Source: Siphonodentalium dalli (lineage: Eukaryota > Mollusca > Scaphopoda > Gadilida > Siphonodentaliidae). Taken from it: a stretch of 64,000 nucleotides of DNA. Below, piece after piece: positions 47,101 through 49,220 of this stretch. Both the position numbers and the translations under genes were made by a program. The stretch's first letter is position 1. Each line of letters starts with the position of its first letter. The notes below the pieces were generated by a model that saw nothing but the letters and a program-made list of their open reading frames with translations, was not told the origin of the DNA and made no database searches. The DNA lies in NCBI GenBank assembly GCA_032622095.1, contig CP136067.1:98322707-98386706 (forward strand). The letters run 5' to 3'.

Positions 47101-47749
47101 TGCTACGTCCTTGTTATACCGCAGCAATGAAGTTGTGGGGCGGTATACTGGAATCAGCTTGTCTGTCCATCGTCCTTGGACACAAATTTGTCTGGAGTTT
47201 TTCTCAGTTGTTTTTTTATCATTTTCCATTAAACTTGGCAGAGACATCAACCACCATGGGAACCTGTGCACTTGCGATTATGACGTCTGTCCGACTTTTT
47301 TTGGTGAAGTTATTCCCCCTTTTTCGACTTGCATATTTTCGCAACATGCATAATTTTGTCCAAGCTTTTATTCCTACATTTTTCGGTCAATAGGTTTAGG
47401 ATTAGGGTTAGGGTTGTGCACCTGCAATGGTAATCTGTTATTTTATTATTTTAACTGGCATGTCAAACATCTTAGTGTCTCAAAAACACGGTTTAGAACT
47501 AATTGTTTTTTTAGTGAATTTGACAAGTACTTTTATAGTCTCAGTTTTCTTAGTCTTTACAGTTAGGTGAGTGACCACACAGTCATTGACTGTCTTGTTT
47601 TATATGTTAACTGACATTTATGCCAATCATTTTTCTCTTTTTCAGCTATTTACAACTCGGAATTTGTGCTGACAGGTGTTCTAAGACAATACATAAACTA
47701 TGACATGTACAAAATAGAAGTGGGTTCACTCATTCCAAAAACATCATGA
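4976..47749 (+). CDS. PAXIP1 (PTIP) orthologue, 3' portion, 18 coding exons
   Basis: Exons: 4976-5150, 6612-6940, 11048-11384, 12659-12928, 13421-13565, 17676-17767, 18346-18441, 23846-23986, 25345-25466, 34746-34930, 35524-35567, 35886-35989, 37008-37101, 38610-38778, 41065-41165, 46127-46255, 46651-46726, 47646-47749. All junctions are GT-AG and all phases agree; the sum is 2713 bases, about 903 residues and a TGA stop. Collinear matches to vertebrate PAXIP1 are THLI and VTADW (BRCT2), the linker motif LRNITN, LLGCVF and TAYWLND (BRCT3), GLKYERSKDWKIP and VQWLND (BRCT4), VLFTGF (BRCT5), and HSRPLFK, FYISPG and SEFVLTGVL (BRCT6). BRCT1 and the start codon lie upstream. In known families PTIP is a nuclear phosphoprotein-binding scaffold of the KMT2C/D (MLL3/4) H3K4 methyltransferase complex and of the DNA-damage response. 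The shorter length compared with human (1069 aa) reflects the missing N terminus and a smaller Gln tract. Confidence 0.93.
5151..6611. other. PAXIP1 intron
   Basis: AT-rich intron with no exon that I can support. It contains a two-copy tandem duplication of about 52 bp at 5222-5320 (the shared phrase is 'cattatcacttgtctgc') and a patch rich in 'gatattcaattcga' motifs around 5335-6060. It ends in a tttccttttag acceptor. Confidence 0.6.
6612..6940 (+). CDS. PAXIP1 exon b (BRCT2 end, Pro-rich linker)
   Basis: Residues 59-168. It begins AKYDAACEHSVKIVTADWV, carrying the conserved BRCT Trp, followed by RQDEEVYHPKWVVYP. After this, human PAXIP1 has an acidic run, while this protein instead has a PTPTPPPKSPTPP stretch and a Gly/Ser/Pro linker. 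It enters in phase 0 and leaves with two bases of a split codon at the donor GT 6941. Confidence 0.9.
6984..7078. repeat. 'GAATGAGGTCCCC' hairpin repeat
   Basis: A 95-bp near-perfect palindrome: gaatgaggtccccaga... with the inverse ...ctggggacctcattctg, around a loop with 'gtgatgctat'/'tagcatcacc'. It is a single-hairpin member of a family that recurs at 8680-9630, 12142, 12435, 24735, 25013, 34300, 34600, 37722 and 56485. Confidence 0.85.
7466..8400. repeat. Dispersed repeat with 'cctgagacaaagtctcc' head
   Basis: It starts with a small inverted repeat and a gtccgtccgtctgtccgtc run. It then has three degenerate direct copies of a 200-300-bp segment with the phrases 'aaatgaggtcactgggtca', 'accagggccataa' and 'atttggtatgg'. 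It ends in an A-rich then C-homopolymer stretch (poly-C near 8347-8363). A related but diverged segment lies at 9780-10300. No open reading frame of note; I read it as an old transposon-derived repeat. Confidence 0.6.
8670..9800. repeat. Cluster of nested hairpin repeats
   Basis: At least five arms of the 'GAATGAGGTCCCC' hairpin family (about 8681-8772, 9028-9116, 9150-9190, 9397-9460, 9560-9625). They alternate with a roughly 200-bp spacer containing 'cctcatcttctgggaagtat' and 'aacatcaccaa...ttcaactggg'. The spacer is repeated at 8885-9000, 9190-9390 and 9625-9790, so the cluster looks like a tandem multimer of one composite element. Confidence 0.75.
10810..11047 (+). repeat. Two decayed tandem copies of the exon c acceptor and exon start
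   Basis: The first ~80 bp of the next exon with its tttcag acceptor are repeated upstream at an exact spacing of 119 bp. Copy starts are 10810, 10929 and the real exon at 11048. Copy 1 keeps tttcag and reads on in frame as MDLDPSKLPISPRRS, then TGA. Copy 2 has tttctg in place of the acceptor. Parts of the unit ('taccc-atatctcc') recur once more within each 119 bp. Confidence 0.9.
11048..11384 (+). CDS. PAXIP1 exon c (Ser/Gln-rich linker)
   Basis: Residues 168-280. It runs MDLDPNKLPISPRRSSSDEG, then ARMVSSRLQGKSSDIPD, then a Gln-rich tract of QLQQQQMMQQQQ type. This corresponds in position and character to the long poly-Gln linker of vertebrate PAXIP1, but much shorter. The start at 11048 is set by the split Arg codon left by the previous exon and by the tttcag acceptor. 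The donor is GTAAGT at 11385, phase 0. Confidence 0.88.
11426..11935. repeat. ~30-bp tandem repeat
   Basis: Degenerate tandem array with the motif 'tttaatgtcgaaactctg' followed by 'tgtaatcaaaca', around 16 copies with indels. Intronic, no coding value. Confidence 0.85.
12142..12530. mobile_element. Composite double-hairpin MITE
   Basis: Two 'GAATGAGGTCCCC' hairpins (12142-12236 and about 12435-12525) bracket a ~200-bp spacer with 'aagttggggatgttcaccc' and 'cttcccagaagatgaggcc'. The spacer is in the opposite orientation to the copy near 9190. This is a full-length form of the family, also seen at 24735-25100 and 34296-34690. Confidence 0.75.
12659..12928 (+). CDS. PAXIP1 exon d (linker with LRNITN motif and basic patch)
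   Basis: Residues 281-370, phase 0 at both ends. It is Met/Pro/Gln-rich, then carries a basic cluster KRQRNPQAKSRKPK that looks like a nuclear localisation signal, directly followed by LRNITN. LRNITN is an island of identity with human PAXIP1 within its otherwise divergent linker, and suggests a conserved binding motif there. Acceptor ctgcag at 12658, donor at 12929. Confidence 0.88.
13005..13186. mobile_element. TTAA-flanked palindromic MITE ('ccctttcatgact' family)
   Basis: A 182-bp element with ends ccctttcatgac and gtcatggaaggg. It is flanked by TTAA on both sides (13001-13004 and 13187-13190). It contains the 'gcattctctt'/'aagagaatgc' arms found in all members of this family. Confidence 0.85.
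13421..13565 (+). CDS. PAXIP1 exon e (PPPPY linker)
   Basis: Residues 371-418 plus one base. It encodes MLGYTNIPDRPPPPYEL, which includes a PPPPY motif of the kind bound by WW domains, then a Gln/His-rich tail ending in DQAEK. The acceptor is tctttcag at 13420. The donor GT at 13566 leaves phase 1, which fits the TT that opens the next exon. Confidence 0.85.
13566..13900 (+). repeat. Six tandem decayed copies of the exon e donor junction
   Basis: The last ~30 bp of exon e plus the first ~28 bp of its intron are repeated downstream. The exon phrase 'ttaccacgg' starts at 13537; copies of 'ttaccatgg' start at 13594, 13657, 13713, 13771, 13826 and 13863. Two copies retain an AG/GTAATA-type donor (near 13620 and 13741, the latter with an extra C). 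Read-through from the true exon meets a TAA after 14 codons. The last copy is cut by the Tigger element at 13901, and its other half continues at 17099. Confidence 0.92.
14269..14380. repeat. 55-bp direct duplication inside the Tigger element
   Basis: The segment containing 'atgtatgggaggccagacc' and 'ccttgttatttccattacag' occurs twice back to back, just downstream of the transposase stop. Confidence 0.85.
14483..16036 (-). CDS. Tigger-type transposase, 517 aa
   Basis: DNA-binding and integrating enzyme of the surrounding element. N terminus: SLADKYEVIKLLEQKFTQTE followed by IAKKLGCSQSQVSHI, a pogo/CENP-B-type helix-turn-helix. A second CENP-B-like domain follows at about residues 70-140 (SGWLSRWKNRNDIHFKRL). 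The DDE_1 catalytic domain has its three expected aspartates in IYNADETGLYY (about 180), LLLVDNCSAHP (about 280) and IIQPCDQGIIANLK (about 315). The C terminus is acidic. The real start may be the internal Met of MSSKRKRN at 16015, seven codons in. No stop or frameshift was found, which points to a recent insertion. Activity is inferred only from the intact frame. Confidence 0.93.
   Translation of the reverse strand: MYSISFIMSSKRKRNDLSLADKYEVIKLLEQKFTQTEIAKKLGCSQSQVSHIQPKKDEIIRLFESNCNPHRKRQRTGKDAEVEQALTTWFDGVRYRDVPLDGDTLMQKSEDFAKLLDKPDFKPTSGWLSRWKNRNDIHFKRLHGEKRDADVKASEQWLNDKLPEYLNTYDAADIYNADETGLYYRALPNGTLARKSESCSGGKKSKDRYTVLVACNMTGSDKRRPLVIGKSKQPRCFRGKKNLPMPYKNNKNSWMTAILFIDWLKDFDRDMRRQKRQILLLVDNCSAHPPDSTKELTNIKIAFLPPNTTSIIQPCDQGIIANLKQLYRKQVVRKVIDMIDTDTNSTASQITKTIDLLESMHMLNRCWSDVKQETIANCFRKGGFRKSEDDNPTTVEDEDPLEDITISDGYSKEDIQEFITTDEEVDCFGSPTDEEIASEIRPAAPESDDDDAEQYTVPIMPMQMTEGISNMRQFFEENDDDDAMDWNALYYLQKRFQKIVSKRRRQCAITEFVNWIP
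17620..17675 (+). repeat. Decayed tandem copy of the exon f acceptor junction
   Basis: 'atgttaattcattgtag' plus the exon start 'ttccgtcagagaagtgtctg' precedes the true junction by exactly 56 bp (copy exon start 17620, true start 17676). The AG is kept. In the exon's frame the copy stays open until the TAG of the true acceptor. Confidence 0.88.
17676..17767 (+). CDS. PAXIP1 exon f (start of BRCT3)
   Basis: A short exon of 92 bp. It reads VPPEMCLLGCVFYMTDYHKL and ends EIDNWKQ, matching the human BRCT3 opening (LLGCVFAIADYPE ... LATWKR). Acceptor ttgtag at 17675, donor CAG|GTAATT at 17768. It enters with two bases and leaves in phase 0. Confidence 0.9.
18346..18441 (+). CDS. PAXIP1 exon g (BRCT3 centre)
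   Basis: 32 codons, phase 0 at both ends: VIEQFGGQVDSAYTNRITHL, then MCANQSSDVFKL. Matches human AHGGTVDPTFTSRCTHLLC. Acceptor ttcag at 18345, donor CTG|GTGAGT at 18442. Confidence 0.92.
18442..20200. other. Intron with a 122-bp tandem repeat
   Basis: About 18880-19350 holds roughly four copies of a 122-bp unit: 'aaatttcaagtcgatagctc', 'gcgcatgcgcgaagctggcg', 'aaaatttgtatccggggcaa'. The unit is GC-richer than its surroundings, and both strands therefore show spurious open frames spaced by 122. The head of the array (18475-18540) carries 'ctggccggtattccggcc' type inverted motifs. The rest, 19460-20200, is AT-rich with no gene seen. Confidence 0.8.
20203..20700. mobile_element. Palindromic MITE copies ('accctttcatgact' family)
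   Basis: One copy runs from 20203 to about 20400 with the usual 'gcattctctta' arms, and lacks a clear right end. A second begins at TTAA 20591-20594 and continues to 20700, where it is interrupted by the element 20701-22857. Its right part resumes at 22858 to about 22905. Confidence 0.7.
20701..22857. mobile_element. 2.16-kb TIR element inserted in a MITE
   Basis: Ends are CAGGCCTGG... and ...CCAGCCCTG, short imperfect inverted repeats. They are flanked by the direct repeat CTTGTA (20695-20700 and 22858-22863). Removing it restores the uninterrupted MITE phrase 'cttgtaagccagtgcattct' seen elsewhere, so the boundaries are firm. The ends resemble hAT elements, but the flank duplication I can show is 6 bp rather than 8. 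The element contains GGCGGGC-rich left and GGAGGGCTAT-rich right subterminal regions and no transposase I can recognise. Confidence 0.75.
21099..21362 (+). CDS. Small ORF in TIR element, 87 aa, unknown
   Basis: The only orderly reading frame in the element. It begins MSVEKYLSSKRKSKMTDSDF, continues with a basic stretch (RGRYRRVHKKQK) and ends in a Ser/Asp-rich acidic tail. It could be the remnant of a transposase-linked protein or chance. There is no domain I recognise. Confidence 0.25.
   Translation: MSVEKYLSSKRKSKMTDSDFDELGYSIHSWARGRYRRVHKKQKLLVSANSSVSAVTSNAGSSDSDGDADSVSDWHMDSDTEDYSSSV
23220..23780. repeat. Dispersed repeat shared with the 3' flank of PAXIP1
   Basis: 23235-23360 is similar to 48795-48930 ('ttataatttagaaata', 'gatattat.cacaaaaca'). 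23665-23770 is similar to 54180-54300 ('acaataacatgc', 'tttatgattggta.aagaa', 'tctgtttatg'). In the other locus the two halves are separated by the inverted-repeat-bounded element 49221-53891. Confidence 0.6.
23846..23986 (+). CDS. PAXIP1 exon h (BRCT3 end)
   Basis: 47 codons, phase 0 at both ends: ALKDQRRVVTAYWLNDILLQ, then PPWQALHFPL. Contains the BRCT Trp (TAYWLND) and the human-like PPHRALHFP segment. Acceptor tttcag 23845, donor CAG|GTGAGT at 23987. Confidence 0.92.
24004..24096 (+). repeat. 93-bp tandem copy of the exon h donor junction
   Basis: 23911-24003 (last 76 bp of exon h plus 17 bp of intron) is followed directly by a diverged copy at 24004-24096. The copy retains a donor, CAG|GTAAAT, at 24079/24080. 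Because 93 is divisible by 3, read-through stays in the exon's frame (PSWRAINFLLIYGPD) and then meets TAG at the position of a Lys codon. Confidence 0.93.
24097..25344. other. PAXIP1 intron with composite hairpin MITE
   Basis: Contains a composite double-hairpin MITE at about 24735-25100: hairpin arms 'aatgaggaccctggagggtg'/'ctctggcgacctcattctg', then the spacer, then 'aatgaggttcccagaggggg'. The remainder is AT-rich intron with no gene seen. Confidence 0.7.
25345..25466 (+). CDS. PAXIP1 exon i (BRCT4 first half)
   Basis: Codons 529-568 plus a split Arg: LICVTNYDGLERDRVKQM, CLGAEYTSYLSSSNSAIMCK. Aligns with human IISVTGF...[23 protein letters not shown]. Acceptor tttcag 25344, donor ACG|GTGAGA at 25467. 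Confidence 0.9.
25896..26058. repeat. 163-bp hairpin
   Basis: Inverted arms beginning 'acagaacacaac' and ending 'gttgtgttctgt', with partly matching inner parts (atcgagaatctttta / taaaatattcgagat). The central part contains 'gcggatggcgcaa' and its inverse. Confidence 0.75.
27136..29301 (-). pseudogene. LINE ORF2, reverse transcriptase part, 721 aa
   Basis: Contains the RT signatures NWRPITLLNTSYKLASSCI (block 0-1), QTGFLAGRYIGDN, LLLIDFEKAFDTVSW (catalytic Asp of motif A), GRGCRQGDPISPYIF (motif B) and YADDTTLIL (motif C, the two catalytic Asp). A conserved LINE C terminus follows, with a CNRCQ...ISHIFWDCPH Cys/His cluster at about residue 625. The spacing and wording are L1/Tx1-like. The frame is open over its whole length, so only the connection to the upstream part is broken. 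In an active element it would prime reverse transcription at the nicked target. Confidence 0.92.
29298..30371 (-). pseudogene. LINE ORF2, endonuclease end and RT N-terminal region
   Basis: 357 residues. It starts in the endonuclease (MARLDYFLIS and YKTDHSIISLPL, the C-terminal Asp-His motif of APE-type nucleases). It continues through the linker typical of L1-type ORF2 (RAKWIEEGEKPTKYFLNLEK, NNKSPGPSGYTYEFVKFFW) and stops just before the RT block. It overlaps the next frame by 4 bases; the break is a small indel in an A-rich run. Confidence 0.88.
30409..30729 (-). pseudogene. LINE ORF2, endonuclease fragment
   Basis: 106 residues of the APE domain. It includes ARGVAILF, LVNLYGPN and IIMCGDWNLV (the GDWN metal/phosphate-binding motif). 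Its N-terminal catalytic part is absent. A frameshift in a run of C (as read on the minus strand) separates it from the following block. Confidence 0.85.
31410..34295. repeat. Intronic repeats, including a ~175-bp tandem array
   Basis: 32790-34030 holds about six direct copies of a ~175-bp unit. Landmarks are 'ggtatggatgttcacta.tatgaggac' and 'ttttccattctagagttattc' at about 33004, 33179, 33353, 33526 and 33701. They are preceded by 'accccctttt' A-run 'aaggggg' and a gtgcgtgcgtgcgt run. A single related unit lies at 4400-4585. 31740-31990 resembles 55380-55560 ('caccca.ttttt.cc.gagttatg'). No gene seen. Confidence 0.75.
34296..34690. mobile_element. Composite double-hairpin MITE
   Basis: Two hairpins of the 'aatgaggtccccagagggtg' family (about 34320-34412 and 34600-34690) around a ~190-bp spacer. 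The same architecture occurs at 12142-12530 and 24735-25100. It ends 55 bp upstream of the next PAXIP1 exon. Confidence 0.75.
34746..34930 (+). CDS. PAXIP1 exon j (BRCT4 second half)
   Basis: CGLKYERSKDWKIPILNVQW, then LNDLVLGDLNAL, then a divergent tail ending TNLM. Matches human [32 protein letters not shown]. The Trp of VQWLND is the conserved BRCT tryptophan. It begins with one base completing an Arg codon and ends in phase 1 at donor GTATGT 34931. Confidence 0.92.
35524..35567 (+). CDS. PAXIP1 exon k, 44 bp
   Basis: A very short exon reading VGWKTGLKIPKETWK, corresponding to human LDAWRVPLK after BRCT4. It is too short to be found by ORF length. It is supported by tttcag at 35523, AAG|GTGAGA at 35568, and exact phase fit on both sides. 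Confidence 0.82.
35803..35885 (+). repeat. Two tandem copies of the exon l acceptor junction
   Basis: 'aacttttctgcagcgatttg' with exon start 35845 lies 41 bp before the true junction (35886). A third, worn copy (exon start 35803, gcaa in place of gcag) lies 42 bp earlier. Translation from copy 35845 gives RFVLTILYL, then a stop. Confidence 0.9.
35886..35989 (+). CDS. PAXIP1 exon l (basic linker before BRCT5)
   Basis: RFVPTIKRPIPTEALILEKK, then a charged helix SQERQEKSVKKRRE. It corresponds to the human IRLPPKLK...KRARIEDV region between BRCT4 and BRCT5, and includes a KKRR cluster that may serve in nuclear import. Acceptor atgcag 35885, donor GTAAGA at 35990, phase 2. Confidence 0.87.
36720..36926. 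mobile_element. TTAA-flanked palindromic MITE
   Basis: Flanked by TTAA at 36716-36719 and 36927-36930. The left end is cccattcatgact and the right end is decayed. Contains the 'gcattctcttatatatgcg' hairpin and the 'taatgctgcaccag' subterminal phrase. Confidence 0.78.
37008..37101 (+). CDS. PAXIP1 exon m (start of BRCT5)
   Basis: FEKALYENGTATEPRVLFTG, FPNSITLKLQL. VLFTGF is identical to the human segment that opens the tandem BRCT5-6 phosphopeptide-binding module. Acceptor ttccag 37007, donor CTG|GTATGT at 37102, phase 0 out. Confidence 0.9.
37102..38609. other. PAXIP1 intron with MITEs
   Basis: 37722-37785 is a short 'aatgaggtc' hairpin remnant. 38235-38502 is a TTAA-flanked palindromic MITE (TTAA 38231-38234 and 38503-38506) made of two successive 'gcattctctta' hairpins. 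The remainder is unique-looking AT-rich sequence. Confidence 0.75.
38610..38778 (+). CDS. PAXIP1 exon n (BRCT5 core)
   Basis: IVERLTGTVVENPHYATHLV, TPTVSRTIKFFIAVNVCQYI, LSKDWLEESAMQNRFL. Matches human [20 protein letters not shown]...VTPEWLEECFRCQKFI, keeping the Arg-Thr-Ile-Lys strand and the Trp. Acceptor tttcag 38609, donor TCG|GTGAGT at 38779, phase 1. Confidence 0.92.
39247..39505. mobile_element. Palindromic MITE ('cccttccatgactgg' family)
   Basis: It begins after GTAA with cccttccatgact, contains two 'gcattctctta' hairpins and ends near 'gcaccagtgcagcttcc'. It directly abuts the next MITE at the shared TTAA 39502-39505. Confidence 0.72.
39506..39887. mobile_element. 382-bp TTAA MITE ('ccctttacccaaca' family)
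   Basis: Inverted ends ccctttacccaaca and tgttgggtaaaggg, with TTAA on both sides (39502-39505 and 39888-39891). It has two perfect hairpins built from 'ccaatgcattctcttatata' and its inverse. It is nearly identical along its length to the copy at 58859-59246, which points to recent mobility. Its ends and TTAA site fit piggyBac-type mobilisation. Confidence 0.88.
39913..40685 (+). repeat. Two dispersed copies of the exon o acceptor junction
   Basis: 'ttattattag' plus 'ccaaggatcactgtcaatcg' (copy exon start 39928) and 'ttattattag' plus 'cgaaggatcactgtcagttg' (start 40603) mirror the true junction 'ttatttttag' plus 'ccgaggatcgctaccagctg' (41065). The two copies are more alike than either is to the exon: both continue 'ttggagga.gtc.aactgagg'. 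A longer block was therefore duplicated once more. Confidence 0.8.
40796..40937. repeat. 142-bp palindrome
   Basis: Arms 'tttgagggcattatggttta' and its inverse, with a second inner pair 'ggccctccaggaatgat'. MITE-like, with no TTAA flank seen. Confidence 0.82.
41065..41165 (+). CDS. PAXIP1 exon o (BRCT5-6 junction)
   Basis: AEDRYQLEDTQEEKAFGCNI, VLSLRRAHSRPLFK. Matches human [28 protein letters not shown]. Acceptor ttttag 41064, donor AAG|GTAAAA at 41166. It starts with two bases and leaves in phase 0. Confidence 0.92.
41342..43747 (+). mobile_element. Second pogo/Tigger-like transposon, decayed
   Basis: 2406 bp, with inverted ends cagtcaaacttcgttaagtc and (reverse complement of the right end) cagttaaacttcgttaagtc. 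Flanked by TA (41340-41341 and 43748-43749). Subterminal 'ggttaagtcgaa' motifs recur at both ends. Encodes a broken transposase on the + strand. It is a different family from the element at 13901. Confidence 0.92.
41762..43390 (+). pseudogene. Pogo/Tigger transposase, frameshifted and with one nonsense codon
   Basis: The N-terminal part (from MSSQNENSVPNEEMRHPSDD) loses frame near 41900-41960. From 41966 on, the helix-turn-helix IAKMFKVAASTLSTWIKKK and the CENP-B-like domain (STGWLDRFRERHGISWKA) are in frame. The first catalytic Asp is in IFNADETGIFY, followed by GGKQSKE and then TGA at 42474. The same frame continues without further break from 42500 (LLVIGKSQKPRYF; second Asp in ALVIDNCSTHP; third in TQPMDQGVIKNLK) to an acidic tail ending at 43390. 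The stop is thus a single point change, perhaps from an Arg CGA by CpG decay. It is non-functional as it stands. Confidence 0.9.
44150..44286 (+). repeat. Decayed copies of the exon p acceptor junction (A and start of B)
   Basis: Copy A has exon start 44189: 'tttgcac' plus 'gatttcacattttatatcaa', continuing to 'ggtgtcgttccacaagatat'. It corresponds to the true exon at 46127, with the AG lost and an internal repeat of 'cacatttatatcaaccct'. Copy B starts at 44277 after an intact 'tttgcag', and is interrupted by the hAT-like MITE at 44287. Confidence 0.88.
44287..45520. mobile_element. hAT-like non-autonomous element with perfect 8-bp TSD
   Basis: 1234 bp. Ends are TAGTCCCCTGCGAACC and, at the right, GGTTCGCAGGGCCCTA (14 of 16 complementary). 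It is flanked by the 8-bp direct repeat TCTCACAT (44279-44286 and 45521-45528), the target-site length of hAT transposons. Both subterminal regions carry 'ggttcggttcgattcgaa' repeats. No transposase frame is present. Excision in silico rejoins a continuous decayed copy of PAXIP1 exon p. Confidence 0.92.
45529..45580 (+). repeat. Continuation of exon p junction copy B
   Basis: 'tctatatcagtcctgacatc', 'gttccactagacatctcaag' aligns with exon p (acattttatatcagtcctgg, gttccacaagatatctcaaa). It is directly continuous with 44271-44286 once the hAT element and one TSD are removed. Confidence 0.88.
45581..46060. repeat. Inverted-repeat MITE ('gttacatgagc' family)
   Basis: The left half has 'ggttagctgggacaactcgg', 'gttacatgagctgagacaac'. 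The right half has the inverse, 'gagttgtcccggctcatgta', and several 'cccagctaaccgagtt' units. The outer ends, about 45575 and 46052, read 'cttgttatatgag'/'ctcatgtaacaaa'. Confidence 0.65.
46127..46255 (+). CDS. PAXIP1 exon p (BRCT6 first half)
   Basis: 43 codons, phase 0 at both ends: DLTFYISPGVVPQDISKIIQ, SAKGTVVKKRPSVKKIKDHI. Matches human [41 protein letters not shown]. Acceptor tttgcag 46126, donor AAT|GTGAGT at 46256. Confidence 0.92.
46434..46650 (+). repeat. Two copies of the exon q acceptor junction
   Basis: 'ttattttataacttttcag' plus 'ggaaatccaaagtttataat' (copy exon start 46499) keeps a full acceptor and translates as GNPKFIIIPC then TAA, against GNPKFIIIAC in the real exon. An earlier copy (start 46434, ttctg instead of tcag) lies 65 bp upstream. 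The true start is 46651. Confidence 0.92.
46651..46726 (+). CDS. PAXIP1 exon q (BRCT6)
   Basis: GNPKFIIIACPKDVCLCQDL, IQQKI. Matches human SEIILISCENDLHLCREYF. Acceptor ttttcag 46650, donor TAT|GTAAGT at 46727, phase 1. Confidence 0.9.
47646..47749 (+). CDS. PAXIP1 terminal coding exon r
   Basis: [33 protein letters not shown], TGA at 47747-47749. Matches the human C terminus ([22 protein letters not shown]) with a ten-residue extension. Acceptor ctttttcag at 47645; its first two bases complete a Ser codon. Confidence 0.93.
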
Positions 47750-49220
47750 CATCGGTGATGCTTATTATGTCCAGAGCCGATTCATGACATTGGGGAATGC
47801 TTGTCAGATGAGAGCAGTGTTAGGATAGCATGGTACATCTATGATGGAATCTCCTGGACATGTTGACATTATCTTACTTGACGATCCAGGATGGAAATGC
47901 ATGGCACTTGCAACATACATTGAAATCATCCCAATCATGCTTGAGATTTGAAAGGGATGGTACTTCCGACGCATTTTGAAATCATATCACAGAGAATCTA
48001 TTTTTTGAAATGTGTTGACATAATCTCACTGACAATCCATGGCACTTGCAACATACATTTGACATCATATCACTGAGAATCTGTTTTCTGAAATGTGTTG
48101 ATATAATCTCACTGACAATTCATGGCACTTGCAACTTACATTGAAATAATCCTGATAATCTTGAGATTTGAAAGGGATGGTATTTCCGACGCATGTTGAC
48201 ATAATCCCACTGACAACCCAGAATGGAATTGGTTGCCATCTCCAACGCCTGGATGCTAGCTTAACTTTATTTTATTAACATTTAACTGCTATTTATGCTT
48301 TTATTCTCTGCGAAATTGTTCTCGTACTCTGATATTGAATGATCATTTCATGCACCATGGTCGCTAATTCTTAATTTAACTCAGTGGCTTCTATTGCTTA
48401 TTAGTCACTCCTATATTGAATGATAATTTCATGTATTGTCATCACTAATTATACCCCCAAAAGATTTTTGGGATGGGGGTGTATACTGAACTACATGCGT
48501 CCGTCTGTCCATCCACTCATTTCTATTCACTCCGTCTTATTAATTGATGGTAAATGGTCAGACAATAAGTTCAGCAAATAGCCATTTGTTGAACTTAATT
48601 ATCTTAATATTTCCTAAGGGAACTACTGGTCAATGTGCACTTAGTGAAGATTAAATAAAACGAAGTATCTCCGTTTACAGCGCCATAAATATAGCCACGT
48701 CAATGTGCACTTAGTGAAGATTAAATAAACGAAGTATCTCCGTTTACAGCGCCATAAATATAGCCACAGGTATTAAATTTACAGCCTCTGTTGTAGGTTA
48801 TAATTTAGAAATAATATTTATCAATTATGATCATTTCCTCAAGAATATTCTAATTTATGTAGCATAATGATGATATGAATGTGATATTATTCACAAAACA
48901 TTCTTTGTGTCAGAGCAAATGCAGGTCAAGTGTTGTTTAGTTTCTCGCAAAAGGTGTAGTGAATTGTTTATAAGCAGTCACGATATTATGTCATTTCCTT
49001 ATTTAGATTCGCACACATTATACGTCTTGTAAAACTCCTAATTTGGTGAGTCTACAACTCACAATACTATCATAGTAAATTCCTTATTTGGTATGTATTA
49101 CCATAAATGTTTAGATAAAATACTAACTGGATTGAAAAATATTCATCTCTTTGCAAGAACAATTATATTATGTACACATTTTCTGTCTGATCATATCTCC
49201 TTCAAATATATCTTGGACAC
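47750..49220 (+). other. Probable PAXIP1 3' UTR, then repeats
   Basis: The sequence after the stop has no open frame. About 47930-48250 carries diverged direct repeats with 'tgaaatgtgttgacataatc', 'catggcacttgcaac', 'gagatttgaaagggatgg'. An AATAAA occurs in 'attaaataaaacg' near 48653, and a similar ATTAAATAAA near 48721; either could serve for polyadenylation, but I cannot choose. 48630-48765 is a two-copy tandem duplication of about 67 bp ('gtcaatgtgcacttagtgaa', 'tctccgtttacagcgccata'). 48455-48500 has the 'acccccaaaagatttttggg' head of another repeat. Confidence 0.55.

Noticed and set aside
46847-47393. 168- and 120-codon frames before the last exon
   Set aside because: The sequence is similar to the intronic repeat near 10430-10620 (gttgagcatt/ggaaatttc... 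type phrases), lacks any PAXIP1 similarity and is not needed for phase continuity.
47390-47420. 'ttagggttaggg'-like telomere motif
   Set aside because: Only two to three units inside AT-rich intron sequence; too short to mean an interstitial telomere.
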